A stretch of 64,000 nucleotides of DNA. Origin: Paenibacillus glacialis. Lineage in GTDB: Bacteria > Bacillota > Bacilli > Paenibacillales > Paenibacillaceae. Positions 44,463 to 52,885 of this stretch are shown here, piece by piece. The stretch is from positions 144,941-208,940 of the forward strand of contig NZ_LVJH01000048.1 of the NCBI RefSeq assembly GCF_001637205.1, in the 5' to 3' direction. The notes beneath the pieces are model-generated. The model was not told the origin of the DNA. It did not search any database and saw nothing but the letters and a program-made list of their open reading frames with translations. Position 1 is the stretch's first letter, and each line of letters opens with the position of its first letter. Position numbers and translations under genes: made by a program.

Positions 44463-47400
44463 ATGTCTCATTTTATCTACCGTAGATCTCCGCGAATTAT
44501 TAGAGAGACTATTGGTGAAGAGGTAGAGATTCACAGACCGCCTTCATTACCAACAGCTCCGACATTAAATTTGATTTCTATCATGATACCTATATTTGTT
44601 ACTGTGGCGGGTGCTGCTGCAATGATGGCCTTTTACCAAAGTACAGGAAATAATCGATTTGTTATTGTTCAGATCATATCTTTATGTACAATGGTAGCTT
44701 CATATTTTGTACCTATCATTGTATTTGTACAGCAGAAGTCGAAATATAAGGGTGATTTGAAGAAAAGAAATCGGAGTTATGAAGCGCATTTAAATGAAGA
44801 ACGAGATAAATTACAGAACTGGAAGAATAATTTAATATTGAACTGGCATCAGACTCATCTAGAGCCGCAATTCTGTACGAAAATTATTAGTGAGCGCAGT
44901 CCTGCCATATGGGAGAGAATCCCGCAGGATTATGATTTCTTGAAAATTCGAGTCGGTATTGGAAATGTACCTAGTGGATTTGAGATTAAGCTTCCAAAGC
45001 ATAACGGAATTGAAAAAGATCCTCTTATTCAAAATGCTATTGATATGGCAGCTCGCTTCGATAGTATTGCGAATGCCCCTGCTCTATTAGACCTAAATAA
45101 ATATAGAGTTATCGGTTTAGTAGGCGAAGAGGATGAATTGAATAACTTCTGTAGAACTATGATTACGCAGATCGCGACACACCATGCGCCAGATGAAATG
45201 AAAATAGTTGCGTTCTTTAATCAATTACAAACAGAAGATTGGGATTGGATGAGATGGATTCCTCATATTTGGGATAATGATAGATCGTTTCGTTATATTT
45301 TCCAAGATGGAAGTTACCAACCGCAAGTGTTAGACCAGTTCTCGTCAATTCTTCAAAGGCGTACGTGGATGGACAAGAATGAAAAGGCACTTCCTTTTTA
45401 CATTTGTTTTCTGCCTTACATCGAAATGATAGAACATGAGCCTATCTTGCCTCTTTTATTAAAAGAATCGGATAAGGTTGGTGCTTGTAGCATAATTCTC
45501 GCCTCTAGAAAAGAGTATCTACCTAAAGAGTGTCAATTGGTTATTGATATTCAGAAGGGTGAAGCAACGATGCGGTCGACTAATGTTACTGGTGGAGCAG
45601 AGGATTCTTCCTACAGTAAAGCCAAAGACAATAGTCCGTTTGTTCAAGTGTTTACTCCTGATAATATGTCAATAACACAAGGAGATCACTTTTCTAGACA
45701 ACTGGCTCCTTATCGCGTGAAGACTAACTCGGCATCGGAGATTACTAATGTACTTACACTGTTTGATATGTTTGGAATTCAGAAAACGGAGGAAATTGAG
45801 GTTATTGGGAAATGGCAGAAGAGTCGATATCCCAATACACTTCCGTTTCCAGTTGGTGTTAGGGGTGGAATGAAACCAGTCTTTTTGAATCTACACGATA
45901 AAATCGAACGCAAAGGGCATGGACCGCATGGTCTAATGGCTGGTACAACGGGATCAGGGAAGAGTGAAGTCATTCAATCCATGATTGCTTCTTTGGCCGT
46001 TGAGTATCATCCACATGACCTATCGTTCATGCTAATTGATTACAAAGGTGGCGGAATGTCTAATATATTTGCCGATTTGCCTCATGTCATTGCAACCGTG
46101 ACCAATCTGGAGGAAGAGGGACTGATTGAGCGTTCTAAAGTCTCACTAAAGGCAGAGTTGAAAAGACGTCAAAAGCTATTCGTCGCTGCTGGGAATGTCC
46201 AGCATATTGATGAATATTACAAAACGGAGTGGAAGGCTAAAGAACCCTTACCACATCTTTTCATCGTTATTGATGAGTTTGCACAGTTGAAGAAAGACCA
46301 ACCTGAATTTATGAATGAACTCGTAAGTATTGCAGCCATTGGTAGAACACTTGGCGTCCATTTGTTGTTGGCGACTCAGAAACCTGGTGGCGTAGTAGAC
46401 GATAAAATTTGGAGTAACTCAAGATACAGGATATGTCTACGCGTTCAAGATGAAGGTGATAGCAGAGAAATGCTAAAGATTCCAGACGCTGCCTATATTA
46501 CTAACCCGGGTAGAGGATATCTCCAAGTTGGAAGTAATGAAGTGTTTGAATCTGTACAATTTGCTTGGAGTGGTGCTCCGTATTTACCAAATACCTCCTC
46601 GAAGCAAAAGGATAATGAAATGTTTGAAATTAATTTAGATGGAAGTCGTAATAAGGTTCGTAAACAACTAGACCTAATTATTCAGGAAGTACCTAAAAGT
46701 GAAGTTAATGAAGAGAAGCAGTTAAGTGTACTTATTGATTATATTGCTAAACGTGCAATGGAAGAGAATATACAGCGTCTACCTGGTCCTTGGCTGGAAC
46801 CTCTACCAGAAGAGGTTACGCTGGATGAACTTCCTGTAAGCCTTGCGAATACCCGGGAACTTTTAAATCCAAAAGTTGGACTTATCGATGATGTAGCTAA
46901 TCAGAGACAGTTCCCACTACACGTTGATCTGGAATCAGGTCATTGGATTATTTATGGAATGCCGGGAACGGGGAAGACAACCTTTATTCAAACCTTACTC
47001 TATTCTTTGGCTCAATCTAATAATCCTGACGATGTTCATGTTTACGCTATGGATTTCGGACGGATGCTTAAAGATTATGCATTACTTCCGCATGTCGGAG
47101 ATGTTATCCAAGATGATGAGGATGAGAAGCTTGCAAGATTAATTACTTTCTTGGAAGAGGAAATAAACATTCGCAAAACGTTACTAGCGGATGCAGGCGT
47201 TAAGTCTAGATGGTCTTATACAGAAGAGACGGGTAATAAACTTCCTGCGCTTATTATTATCATTGATGGATACTTAAGCTTCAAGAATCAATTTGAAGGA
47301 CTTCATGAAAAGCTAGAAGTGATTTTACGTGAAGGAGCAAGCTTGGGGATTTATTTCATTCTAACTGCAAATCGAGTGTCAGATATTGCTGATAAAATTA

Positions 47401-48479
47401 GAAGTAATTTCCCCAACTCTATCTCTTTCCTTCTGTCTGATACAGGAGACTACCATTATGCTGTGGGAAGACTGCTGAAACCACCAGGACAACTTCCTGC
47501 GGGTCGTGGATTCGTTAAGGGGAATGTGCCACCACATGAATTTCATACAGCGCTGTCAATCGAAGCATCCAATGAATCAAGTCGTGCCAGAATGAACCGT
47601 GTGAAATTCGACGAAATGGATCAGGAATGGACAGGGGATAGAGCTTCAGTAATTCGTATCCTACCAGATATCATTCCATTAGAAGAAGTATGGGGTTTAA
47701 ATGAGAAATCAATGAATTCGAATTCTGCACTATCTATCGGTCTTATCGTGGACAATCTTAAACCGTTTGAATGGAGTATATCAGATGGTCCATATTTTGT
47801 GATTGGTGGGCGGATGGAATCAGGTAAAACATCTCTTCTAATGACTATTGGACTAATTGCAGCTTCTACTCATTCTCCGGATGAACTACAGATCTATTTA
47901 TGCGACTTCCGTAGGTCATCTCCAGGGCTAAGCGGGTTGAAGAATTTGAGTCATATTCAAGGGTATGCATATGAAGAGAAGAGTCTTGAGGAAATGGTTC
48001 TAAGGATTCGAGAGGAAATTGAGAGACGTGTTCATGACGAATTGTATAAGGACACTGCTCCAAGAATAATGATTTTGATGGATGATACTGATGTTACTGC
48101 CAAACGAATTTCTGGCAACTATGCGATTACGGAACAGTTAGAATATATCACACGTTATGGTAAAGAGAATGGTGTTGTAATCGTCGTAGCAGGGCAATCC
48201 AACGATATGAATCGCAACTGGGATGATTGGCTAAAGGAAGTGAAGTCAGCTCAAACAGGGTGGATTCTCGGAACAACAGACTCAAATGATTTGGAACTCC
48301 TCAATGTAAAGATTCCTTATAATCAGACTGGTAAAGTTTTACCATCAGGTGAAGGGTTCTATGTGAAGAGAAAGTTCATGAAGGTTAAGGTCGCGCATGC
48401 ATTTGCTCATGGAATTAGCCAGGTCGAAACACAAGTAGAATTGGTCAATTCGTCATGGGTAAAACAAATAATTCGCTAA
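44463..48479 (+). CDS. essC: EssC/YukB-like type VII secretion ATPase without FHA domains
   Basis: This 1338-aa membrane ATPase is the motor of the T7SS. Two TM helices lie at about residues 38-60 and 64-86, followed by a linker and three FtsK/SpoIIIE-like ATPase domains. The Walker A loops are GTTGSGKSE (about 494), GMPGTGKTT (about 832) and GRMESGKTS (about 1116). The second-domain residues LLATQKPGGVVDDKIWSN are typical. Bacillus and Staphylococcus EssC are about 1480-1500 aa, with two FHA domains before the TM pair. Here those ~180 residues are absent. The C-terminal domain keeps an intact P-loop. It lies directly downstream of the Tad-like genes and upstream of esxA. Confidence 0.92.
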   Translation: MSHFIYRRSPRIIRETIGEEVEIHRPPSLPTAPTLNLISIMIPIFVTVAGAAAMMAFYQSTGNNRFVIVQIISLCTMVASYFVPIIVFVQQKSKYKGDLKKRNRSYEAHLNEERDKLQNWKNNLILNWHQTHLEPQFCTKIISERSPAIWERIPQDYDFLKIRVGIGNVPSGFEIKLPKHNGIEKDPLIQNAIDMAARFDSIANAPALLDLNKYRVIGLVGEEDELNNFCRTMITQIATHHAPDEMKIVAFFNQLQTEDWDWMRWIPHIWDNDRSFRYIFQDGSYQPQVLDQFSSILQRRTWMDKNEKALPFYICFLPYIEMIEHEPILPLLLKESDKVGACSIILASRKEYLPKECQLVIDIQKGEATMRSTNVTGGAEDSSYSKAKDNSPFVQVFTPDNMSITQGDHFSRQLAPYRVKTNSASEITNVLTLFDMFGIQKTEEIEVIGKWQKSRYPNTLPFPVGVRGGMKPVFLNLHDKIERKGHGPHGLMAGTTGSGKSEVIQSMIASLAVEYHPHDLSFMLIDYKGGGMSNIFADLPHVIATVTNLEEEGLIERSKVSLKAELKRRQKLFVAAGNVQHIDEYYKTEWKAKEPLPHLFIVIDEFAQLKKDQPEFMNELVSIAAIGRTLGVHLLLATQKPGGVVDDKIWSNSRYRICLRVQDEGDSREMLKIPDAAYITNPGRGYLQVGSNEVFESVQFAWSGAPYLPNTSSKQKDNEMFEINLDGSRNKVRKQLDLIIQEVPKSEVNEEKQLSVLIDYIAKRAMEENIQRLPGPWLEPLPEEVTLDELPVSLANTRELLNPKVGLIDDVANQRQFPLHVDLESGHWIIYGMPGTGKTTFIQTLLYSLAQSNNPDDVHVYAMDFGRMLKDYALLPHVGDVIQDDEDEKLARLITFLEEEINIRKTLLADAGVKSRWSYTEETGNKLPALIIIIDGYLSFKNQFEGLHEKLEVILREGASLGIYFILTANRVSDIADKIRSNFPNSISFLLSDTGDYHYAVGRLLKPPGQLPAGRGFVKGNVPPHEFHTALSIEASNESSRARMNRVKFDEMDQEWTGDRASVIRILPDIIPLEEVWGLNEKSMNSNSALSIGLIVDNLKPFEWSISDGPYFVIGGRMESGKTSLLMTIGLIAASTHSPDELQIYLCDFRRSSPGLSGLKNLSHIQGYAYEEKSLEEMVLRIREEIERRVHDELYKDTAPRIMILMDDTDVTAKRISGNYAITEQLEYITRYGKENGVVIVVAGQSNDMNRNWDDWLKEVKSAQTGWILGTTDSNDLELLNVKIPYNQTGKVLPSGEGFYVKRKFMKVKVAHAFAHGISQVETQVELVNSSWVKQIIR

Positions 48480-48515
48480 AATAACACAAAATACTCTCTT
48501 TTAACAAAAAATGTA

Positions 48516-48544
48516 TTGATTAAAATCTAGTAGTTTAGTACTAT
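48516..48544 (+). promoter_or_regulatory. Putative promoter of esxA
   Basis: TTGATT (48516-48521), 17 bp and TACTAT (48539-48544) lie 44 bases before the esxA start, in a 109-base gap after essC. Confidence 0.5.
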
Positions 48545-48588
48545 TTTAGTAGTGTTCTATAACAAATTGAAAAAAAGGGGAAATTTAC

Positions 48589-48861
48589 ATGGCAAAGATT
48601 TTAGTTACACCTGAGGAAATAGATAAAGCTTCAAAATTGTTCAGAGATAGCTTTGATCAGAGTGAGACAATGGTAACTAAATTAAATTCCACAATGGCAT
48701 CAATGCAAGGACAATGGGAAGGTATGACACAAACGAAATTCTTTCAACAATATGATCAAGCAAAGAGAGAGATGGAAAACTACAAAAAAATGTTAGATGC
48801 TGTTTCTATTGATTTGGCAGCTATTTCCAAACGGTTCAGAGACGCAGATCTACAAAACTAG
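48589..48861 (+). CDS. esxA: EsxA-like WXG100 protein
   Basis: This 90-aa helical-hairpin protein has the WXG motif as QWEG at about residues 42-45, and helices on either side (EEIDKASKLFRDSFDQ; QYDQAKREMENYKKML). WXG100 proteins are secreted substrates and essential parts of T7SS. A strong site AAAAAGGGGAAA precedes the ATG. With its own promoter and a terminator immediately after, it is expressed alone and probably highly. The C-terminus KRFRDADLQN fits the usual end of EsxA, although the Y-x-x-x-[DE] signal is not clear. Confidence 0.9.
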   Translation: MAKILVTPEEIDKASKLFRDSFDQSETMVTKLNSTMASMQGQWEGMTQTKFFQQYDQAKREMENYKKMLDAVSIDLAAISKRFRDADLQN

Positions 48862-48875
48862 TAGCAAAAGAAATC

Positions 48876-48906
48876 AAGGCCAGGTATTTACTTACCTGGC
48901 CTTTGT
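48876..48906 (+). terminator. Terminator of esxA
   Basis: AAGGCCAGGTA (48876-48886) and TACCTGGCCTT (48893-48903) form a perfect 11-bp stem followed by TG-T, so the T run is weak but the stem is strong. Confidence 0.75.
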
Positions 48907-48949
48907 CATATATATACTCAGCAGATTGAATGAATGAGGGGAAATGAAA

Positions 48950-49702
48950 GTGAACTATCAAACTCAAGCTTCCGGAAACACGCCAGCTTTAATCATATAC
49001 CTACTGGATATTAGTGGATCCATGACTTTGGAATTTGAAGGTCAAAGAAGAATGGACGTTATTAATGAAGCATTACAGACTGTCATTAGACAAATCGTAT
49101 ATCGTTCTACTAAAGGTGCAAAGTTATCTCCACGTTACCGAATTTCAATCTTAGCATACAGTGATGAGGTTTATGATTTGTTAGATGGAGTGAGGTCTAT
49201 CGATCGAATTGCAAATCGTGGGAATCTTCCTCAGTTGTATCCTAAGAGATTTACAGACACTGCAAAGGCCTTCAAACAAGCAGAGAAAATATTGCACTCA
49301 GAGTTGTCGAATATGAACGATTGCCCAGCCCCTCTAATCTGTCATATGACAGATGGTATCTATACTGGAGAGGATCCTGAGCCTATCGTAAAACGCATTA
49401 TGGATTTATCTGTGCCTGACGGCAATGTATTGGTTGAGAATATATTCGTAACGGAAGATGCGGGTATCGGTAGGGTTAAGGACGCTAGATCTTGGAAGGG
49501 AATTATGCCCAATACTTTCGTTACAAATTCGTACTCAGATAAACTTAAACGGATGTCTTCGGTTATCCCAGAATCATATCGTGAGATGATGATTGAATCA
49601 GATTATTCTATCCGTGAAGGTTCGCTTATGATGCTGCCTGGAACAAGTAGAGATTTAATTTCTTTAGGCTTTCAAATGTCGGCTGCTACACCTATGAAAT
49701 AA
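48950..49702 (+). CDS. VWA-domain protein of the T7SS locus
   Basis: This protein of about 250 aa has a von Willebrand factor A fold. The metal-ion-dependent adhesion site reads LLDISGSM at about residue 20, with the later Thr in KRFTDTAKAF and the Asp in CHMTDGIYTG. There is no signal peptide, so it acts in the cytosol. VWA proteins in secretion and toxin loci often bring partners together, but its partner here is unknown. GTG 48950 fits the GAGGGG site better than ATG 48944. Confidence 0.8.
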   Translation: MNYQTQASGNTPALIIYLLDISGSMTLEFEGQRRMDVINEALQTVIRQIVYRSTKGAKLSPRYRISILAYSDEVYDLLDGVRSIDRIANRGNLPQLYPKRFTDTAKAFKQAEKILHSELSNMNDCPAPLICHMTDGIYTGEDPEPIVKRIMDLSVPDGNVLVENIFVTEDAGIGRVKDARSWKGIMPNTFVTNSYSDKLKRMSSVIPESYREMMIESDYSIREGSLMMLPGTSRDLISLGFQMSAATPMK

Positions 49703-49720
49703 AGAAATGGAGCGTTAACG

Positions 49721-50002
49721 ATGGAGAGGTCAACAATAACTTTAGTGATAGACTCTTCCGGTAAAAAAACCGATCTAGAATTACCTAGTCAGGTACCATT
49801 GGAAGAAATGTTAGAGCTTATGATGAAGGGTATGAATGAATGGATATCTCTTAGTTTTCAATTGAGTGATTTTCGCTTGTTATTAAGTGAAGGGGATGAA
49901 AGTTGGAGAGCGATTCAACCTAGTATGAGTCTGCATGAGCTTGGAGTGACTGATGGGTGCTATTTAAGACTGGAAAAGATACAGTCCTTTTCTACGAATT
50001 AA
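49721..50002 (+). CDS. esaB: EsaB/YukD-like ubiquitin-fold protein
   Basis: This 93-aa protein has the beta-grasp layout: STITLVIDSSGKKTDLELPS strands, a central helix (VPLEEMLELMMKGMNEW) and a final DGCYLRLEKI strand. EsaB and YukD are about 80 aa cytosolic parts of the firmicute T7SS. The length is slightly above average. It is 18 bases after the VWA gene and in the usual neighbourhood of essB and essC. Confidence 0.8.
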   Translation: MERSTITLVIDSSGKKTDLELPSQVPLEEMLELMMKGMNEWISLSFQLSDFRLLLSEGDESWRAIQPSMSLHELGVTDGCYLRLEKIQSFSTN

Positions 50003-50053
50003 TCTAACGACAATCGTAAAGTAATTGAACTTTGATAAAGGGGAGCGGGCACA

Positions 50054-51412
50054 TTGTTTCCACCCGAGATGAACACGAAGTTATCTATTCATGGCCGTAC
50101 ATTTGTTGTTGCCGAACATCCCTCAATCCATGAGATACCTTATGGACAGGAAGGGAGACAAGGTACTGTATACAAACTAATCGATTTGGATGAAGGCCAT
50201 GAGATGGCCTTAAAAGTATTCAAACCGTCATTTAGGCATCCATCCATTGTAAGATTATCTGAACAAATAGCCGCGTTCTCTGAAATGAGAGGACTTCAGG
50301 TATGCAAAAGAGAAGTTCTGAGTCCACAACAGGATATAGAGTTACTAAGTACGTATCCTGAGTTATTATACGCTGTACTCATGCCTTGGATAGATGGAAT
50401 CACATGGTCAGATGTATTACTAGTCAAGAATGTCTACTCCGTATTGCAATGCAAAGATATGGCTCAGAGTGTTGCAACGACCATTGCTACTATGGAACAG
50501 TATGGAATCGCTCATACGGATTTATATGCTTCTAATATTATTATCTCTAATCTATCGGACGCATTATCTGGAGAAGAAGAATCTGTTGCTATTGAACTGA
50601 TAGATATAGAAGGGATTTATGCAAGTGGACTGGATGAACCTGAGAATTTACCTGAAGGAATCACGGGGTATACTCCGTTATTTATGCGTGACTATCCTGA
50701 CTGGAGCAAATACTCTGACCGATTCTCAGGAGGCATCATTATCTCTGAAATGTTGTCATGGGTTAGCGATGAAATACGCGACAATGCTTGGGGAGACAGT
50801 TTCTTTGATCCAACGGAGATGCATCAGGAGACACCGAGATACTTCTTAATGCATCGCACACTAGAAACCTATTATGGAAATGAAATTGCAGGTTTATTTG
50901 CGAGAGTATGGGGTGCCCAACAATTACAACAATGTCCTACCTTCGGTGAATGGATGGTATGTCTATCTTCTGTTCAGATTAAAACTAATCGAGAACCTGA
51001 TAAATTAGATTCGATGATGACTGAAGATGAAGATGAAGACGATATCGGTCAGCAACTAGCTATAGAGATTGTAAGTTATACAATCGAACAACACTTACGC
51101 AAAGCTCGCGAATTAGAGAGTCAAGGAAAGCTAGCTTCTGCACTTTGGGAATATGGCACATTAATAGAACACGTCCCTGAGCAATCTCCAATGGCCATAG
51201 AAATTAACATTGCAATGACGATGGTTCAAGACCGCTTAGAAAGTGAAGAACCAGTGCCAGTGTCATTAAAACAGACGATTAAGAGTAAGATTCCCCAATC
51301 TGGTAACACAACGAAGGATTCGCAATACCAGCTCATGTGGTACATCACTCTAATTATTTCTGGTATTGTCGTGTTATTCTCTGTACTTATATATATATTG
51401 AACTCTATTTAG
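50054..51412 (+). CDS. EssB/YukC-like protein with retained kinase residues
   Basis: This 452-aa protein has an N-terminal kinase-like domain (about 20-310) and a C-terminal TM helix (about 425-448). Canonical EssB also has a kinase-like fold plus TM but is a pseudokinase. Here the features of an active enzyme remain: GQEGRQGTVY glycine loop, MALKVF lysine, HTDLYASNI catalytic loop (H154-T-D156, N161) and IDIEG in the DFG place. The region 330-420 contains an acidic linker and TPR-like helices. The start is TTG 50054 behind GGGGAGCGGG, with ATG 50069 as an alternative. It could be a true Ser/Thr kinase or an EssB that has not lost its residues. Confidence 0.72.
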   Translation: MFPPEMNTKLSIHGRTFVVAEHPSIHEIPYGQEGRQGTVYKLIDLDEGHEMALKVFKPSFRHPSIVRLSEQIAAFSEMRGLQVCKREVLSPQQDIELLSTYPELLYAVLMPWIDGITWSDVLLVKNVYSVLQCKDMAQSVATTIATMEQYGIAHTDLYASNIIISNLSDALSGEEESVAIELIDIEGIYASGLDEPENLPEGITGYTPLFMRDYPDWSKYSDRFSGGIIISEMLSWVSDEIRDNAWGDSFFDPTEMHQETPRYFLMHRTLETYYGNEIAGLFARVWGAQQLQQCPTFGEWMVCLSSVQIKTNREPDKLDSMMTEDEDEDDIGQQLAIEIVSYTIEQHLRKARELESQGKLASALWEYGTLIEHVPEQSPMAIEINIAMTMVQDRLESEEPVPVSLKQTIKSKIPQSGNTTKDSQYQLMWYITLIISGIVVLFSVLIYILNSI

Positions 51413-51434
51413 TTGAAAGAATGGGAGTGTTTCC

Positions 51435-52226
51435 GTGACTCAGAATGAAATAATCTATCAACTGTCACCTGAGGAATTTTTCTTTTTATCTCATATGATG
51501 CAAATTACGAATATTGCAGGATTTGAAGATCCATATCGGGGGTATCTGGTAACCGAATTAGAAGATCAGTTTGAAGAAGTAAAGGCAGAATTGATTAAGA
51601 AGGGATACCTTCTGAAAGGATCACAAAGTGGAACGTATGATATTGATGAGATTTTGGGTGTTTATCTAGCTGTATGCGCATCAGATAAAGTGATTTATGT
51701 TAAGAAAAATGTGGATGAAGTACAGAGTTATGAAGCTTATTTATATTTCACGCCTAGTTTAGTTGTAGAAAGAACGCAGAATGAAATGGGCCAAGTTATT
51801 TTAAGCCATGTTGCCGATTTGGAATTATCACTAGATATTTTACATCGATTTTTCCCGTTGACGTTAAGATCTGAGTTGGAATTCAGTGTAGATATAGATA
51901 CCATGACTTGGGAAGAGTGGACATCATTCAACGCTGAGAAGATGGTAGATACATTGCTAGAGAAAGGGTGCCTTATGGAGGAGGCAACTCTTGCGATTGA
52001 TACGATTTATCATGCATCACGTTCGGGTTCAATGGTCTACTGGCAACACGAGGGATATAAGTGGTATCAAGAAGGTTATCATTATGCCCAAAATAATAGC
52101 CATATGTATCTAATATTGGAGCTAGATGAGAATGCAATCCGTATTGAAGCTTACACTCCGGAAGCTGTTAAGGCATCTTTAGAACGATTTTCGAAATTAT
52201 TTGATTCAGTTAAAGGAGAGGTATAG
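51435..52226 (+). CDS. Unknown T7SS-linked cytosolic protein
   Basis: This 263-aa protein starts at GTG behind GGGAG. It has no signal peptide or TM segment. It begins IIYQLSPEEFFFLSHMMQIT and ends AYTPEAVKASLERFSKLFDS. A two-lobed alpha/beta pattern with repeated acidic strands resembles mycobacterial EspG chaperones in size and location next to WXG100 genes, but I do not see a diagnostic motif. I list it as unknown, with chaperone of the following substrates as a guess. Confidence 0.6.
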   Translation: MTQNEIIYQLSPEEFFFLSHMMQITNIAGFEDPYRGYLVTELEDQFEEVKAELIKKGYLLKGSQSGTYDIDEILGVYLAVCASDKVIYVKKNVDEVQSYEAYLYFTPSLVVERTQNEMGQVILSHVADLELSLDILHRFFPLTLRSELEFSVDIDTMTWEEWTSFNAEKMVDTLLEKGCLMEEATLAIDTIYHASRSGSMVYWQHEGYKWYQEGYHYAQNNSHMYLILELDENAIRIEAYTPEAVKASLERFSKLFDSVKGEV

Positions 52227-52229
52227 AAC

Positions 52230-52505
52230 ATGTCACAACGTATTAAAATTGATCCTGATCAACTATTCAAAATTGGAAATCGCTTTTTGAAATGCAGTAG
52301 CGACAACATTGCTATGGCCAATGAACTAAGAACATTAATTGATGGCATTAGTGGGGAATGGGACGGGAAATCAAGGGAAAGATTCTATGCATCCTATAAG
52401 GATGCGCATAAACAATTGGAGAATACATCCATTGTATTGAACGATGTAGGGGAAGAGTTAAATGCTATTGCTGAACGCTTCAGAGTTGCAGATACAACTA
52501 AGTAA
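52230..52505 (+). CDS. WXG100-family protein, RHS-toxin partner candidate
   Basis: This 91-aa helical protein has EWDG at the turn (about residues 43-46). The first helix is DPDQLFKIGNRFLKCSSDNI. It starts three bases after the previous stop. In the row WXG100 - WXG100-like - WXG-RHS toxin it is likely a secretion partner of the toxin, as the Lap proteins are for LXG toxins. Confidence 0.8.
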   Translation: MSQRIKIDPDQLFKIGNRFLKCSSDNIAMANELRTLIDGISGEWDGKSRERFYASYKDAHKQLENTSIVLNDVGEELNAIAERFRVADTTK

Positions 52506-52517
52506 GGTGGTGAGAAG

Positions 52518-52871
52518 ATGCCGATTCGTGCGGATGTTCGTGAACTTGAGAGTATTGCTAGGAAAGTAAGATCTGGAAGTGAAAAGCTGACTCGTATGAA
52601 AGGGCAAGTGAATGGGAAAGTGAACAATATGACGTGGGCTGGCAATGCATTTCAAAATTTCAATAAAGAATATCGGGAAACAAATCTCAAAATCAGTCGG
52701 ACAGCCGACCAAATGGAGGCTTTTGCAAGATCGCTTGAAAGGATTGCTGAAGCGTTCAGACAAGCTGATATAGAAGAAGACCGGAGAATTGAAAGAGAAA
52801 GAATAAGGGAACGTGAAGCTCAAGCCCAGCGCCAAGCAGCTATGCGTGCACAGAGTAGTAAGAAGAAATAA
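52518..52871 (+). CDS. WXG100-like protein with basic C-terminal extension
   Basis: This 117-aa protein has TWAG at the turn (about residues 39-42) and two helices. After residue 85 it continues as a charged helix (DRRIERERIREREAQAQRQA) ending SSKKK. The extension is unusual for WXG100 proteins. It starts 12 bases after the previous gene and stops 14 bases before the toxin gene, so it probably forms the secreted complex with the toxin's N-terminal hairpin. Confidence 0.75.
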   Translation: MPIRADVRELESIARKVRSGSEKLTRMKGQVNGKVNNMTWAGNAFQNFNKEYRETNLKISRTADQMEAFARSLERIAEAFRQADIEEDRRIERERIREREAQAQRQAAMRAQSSKKK

Positions 52872-52885
52872 GGAGGGGACACGGT

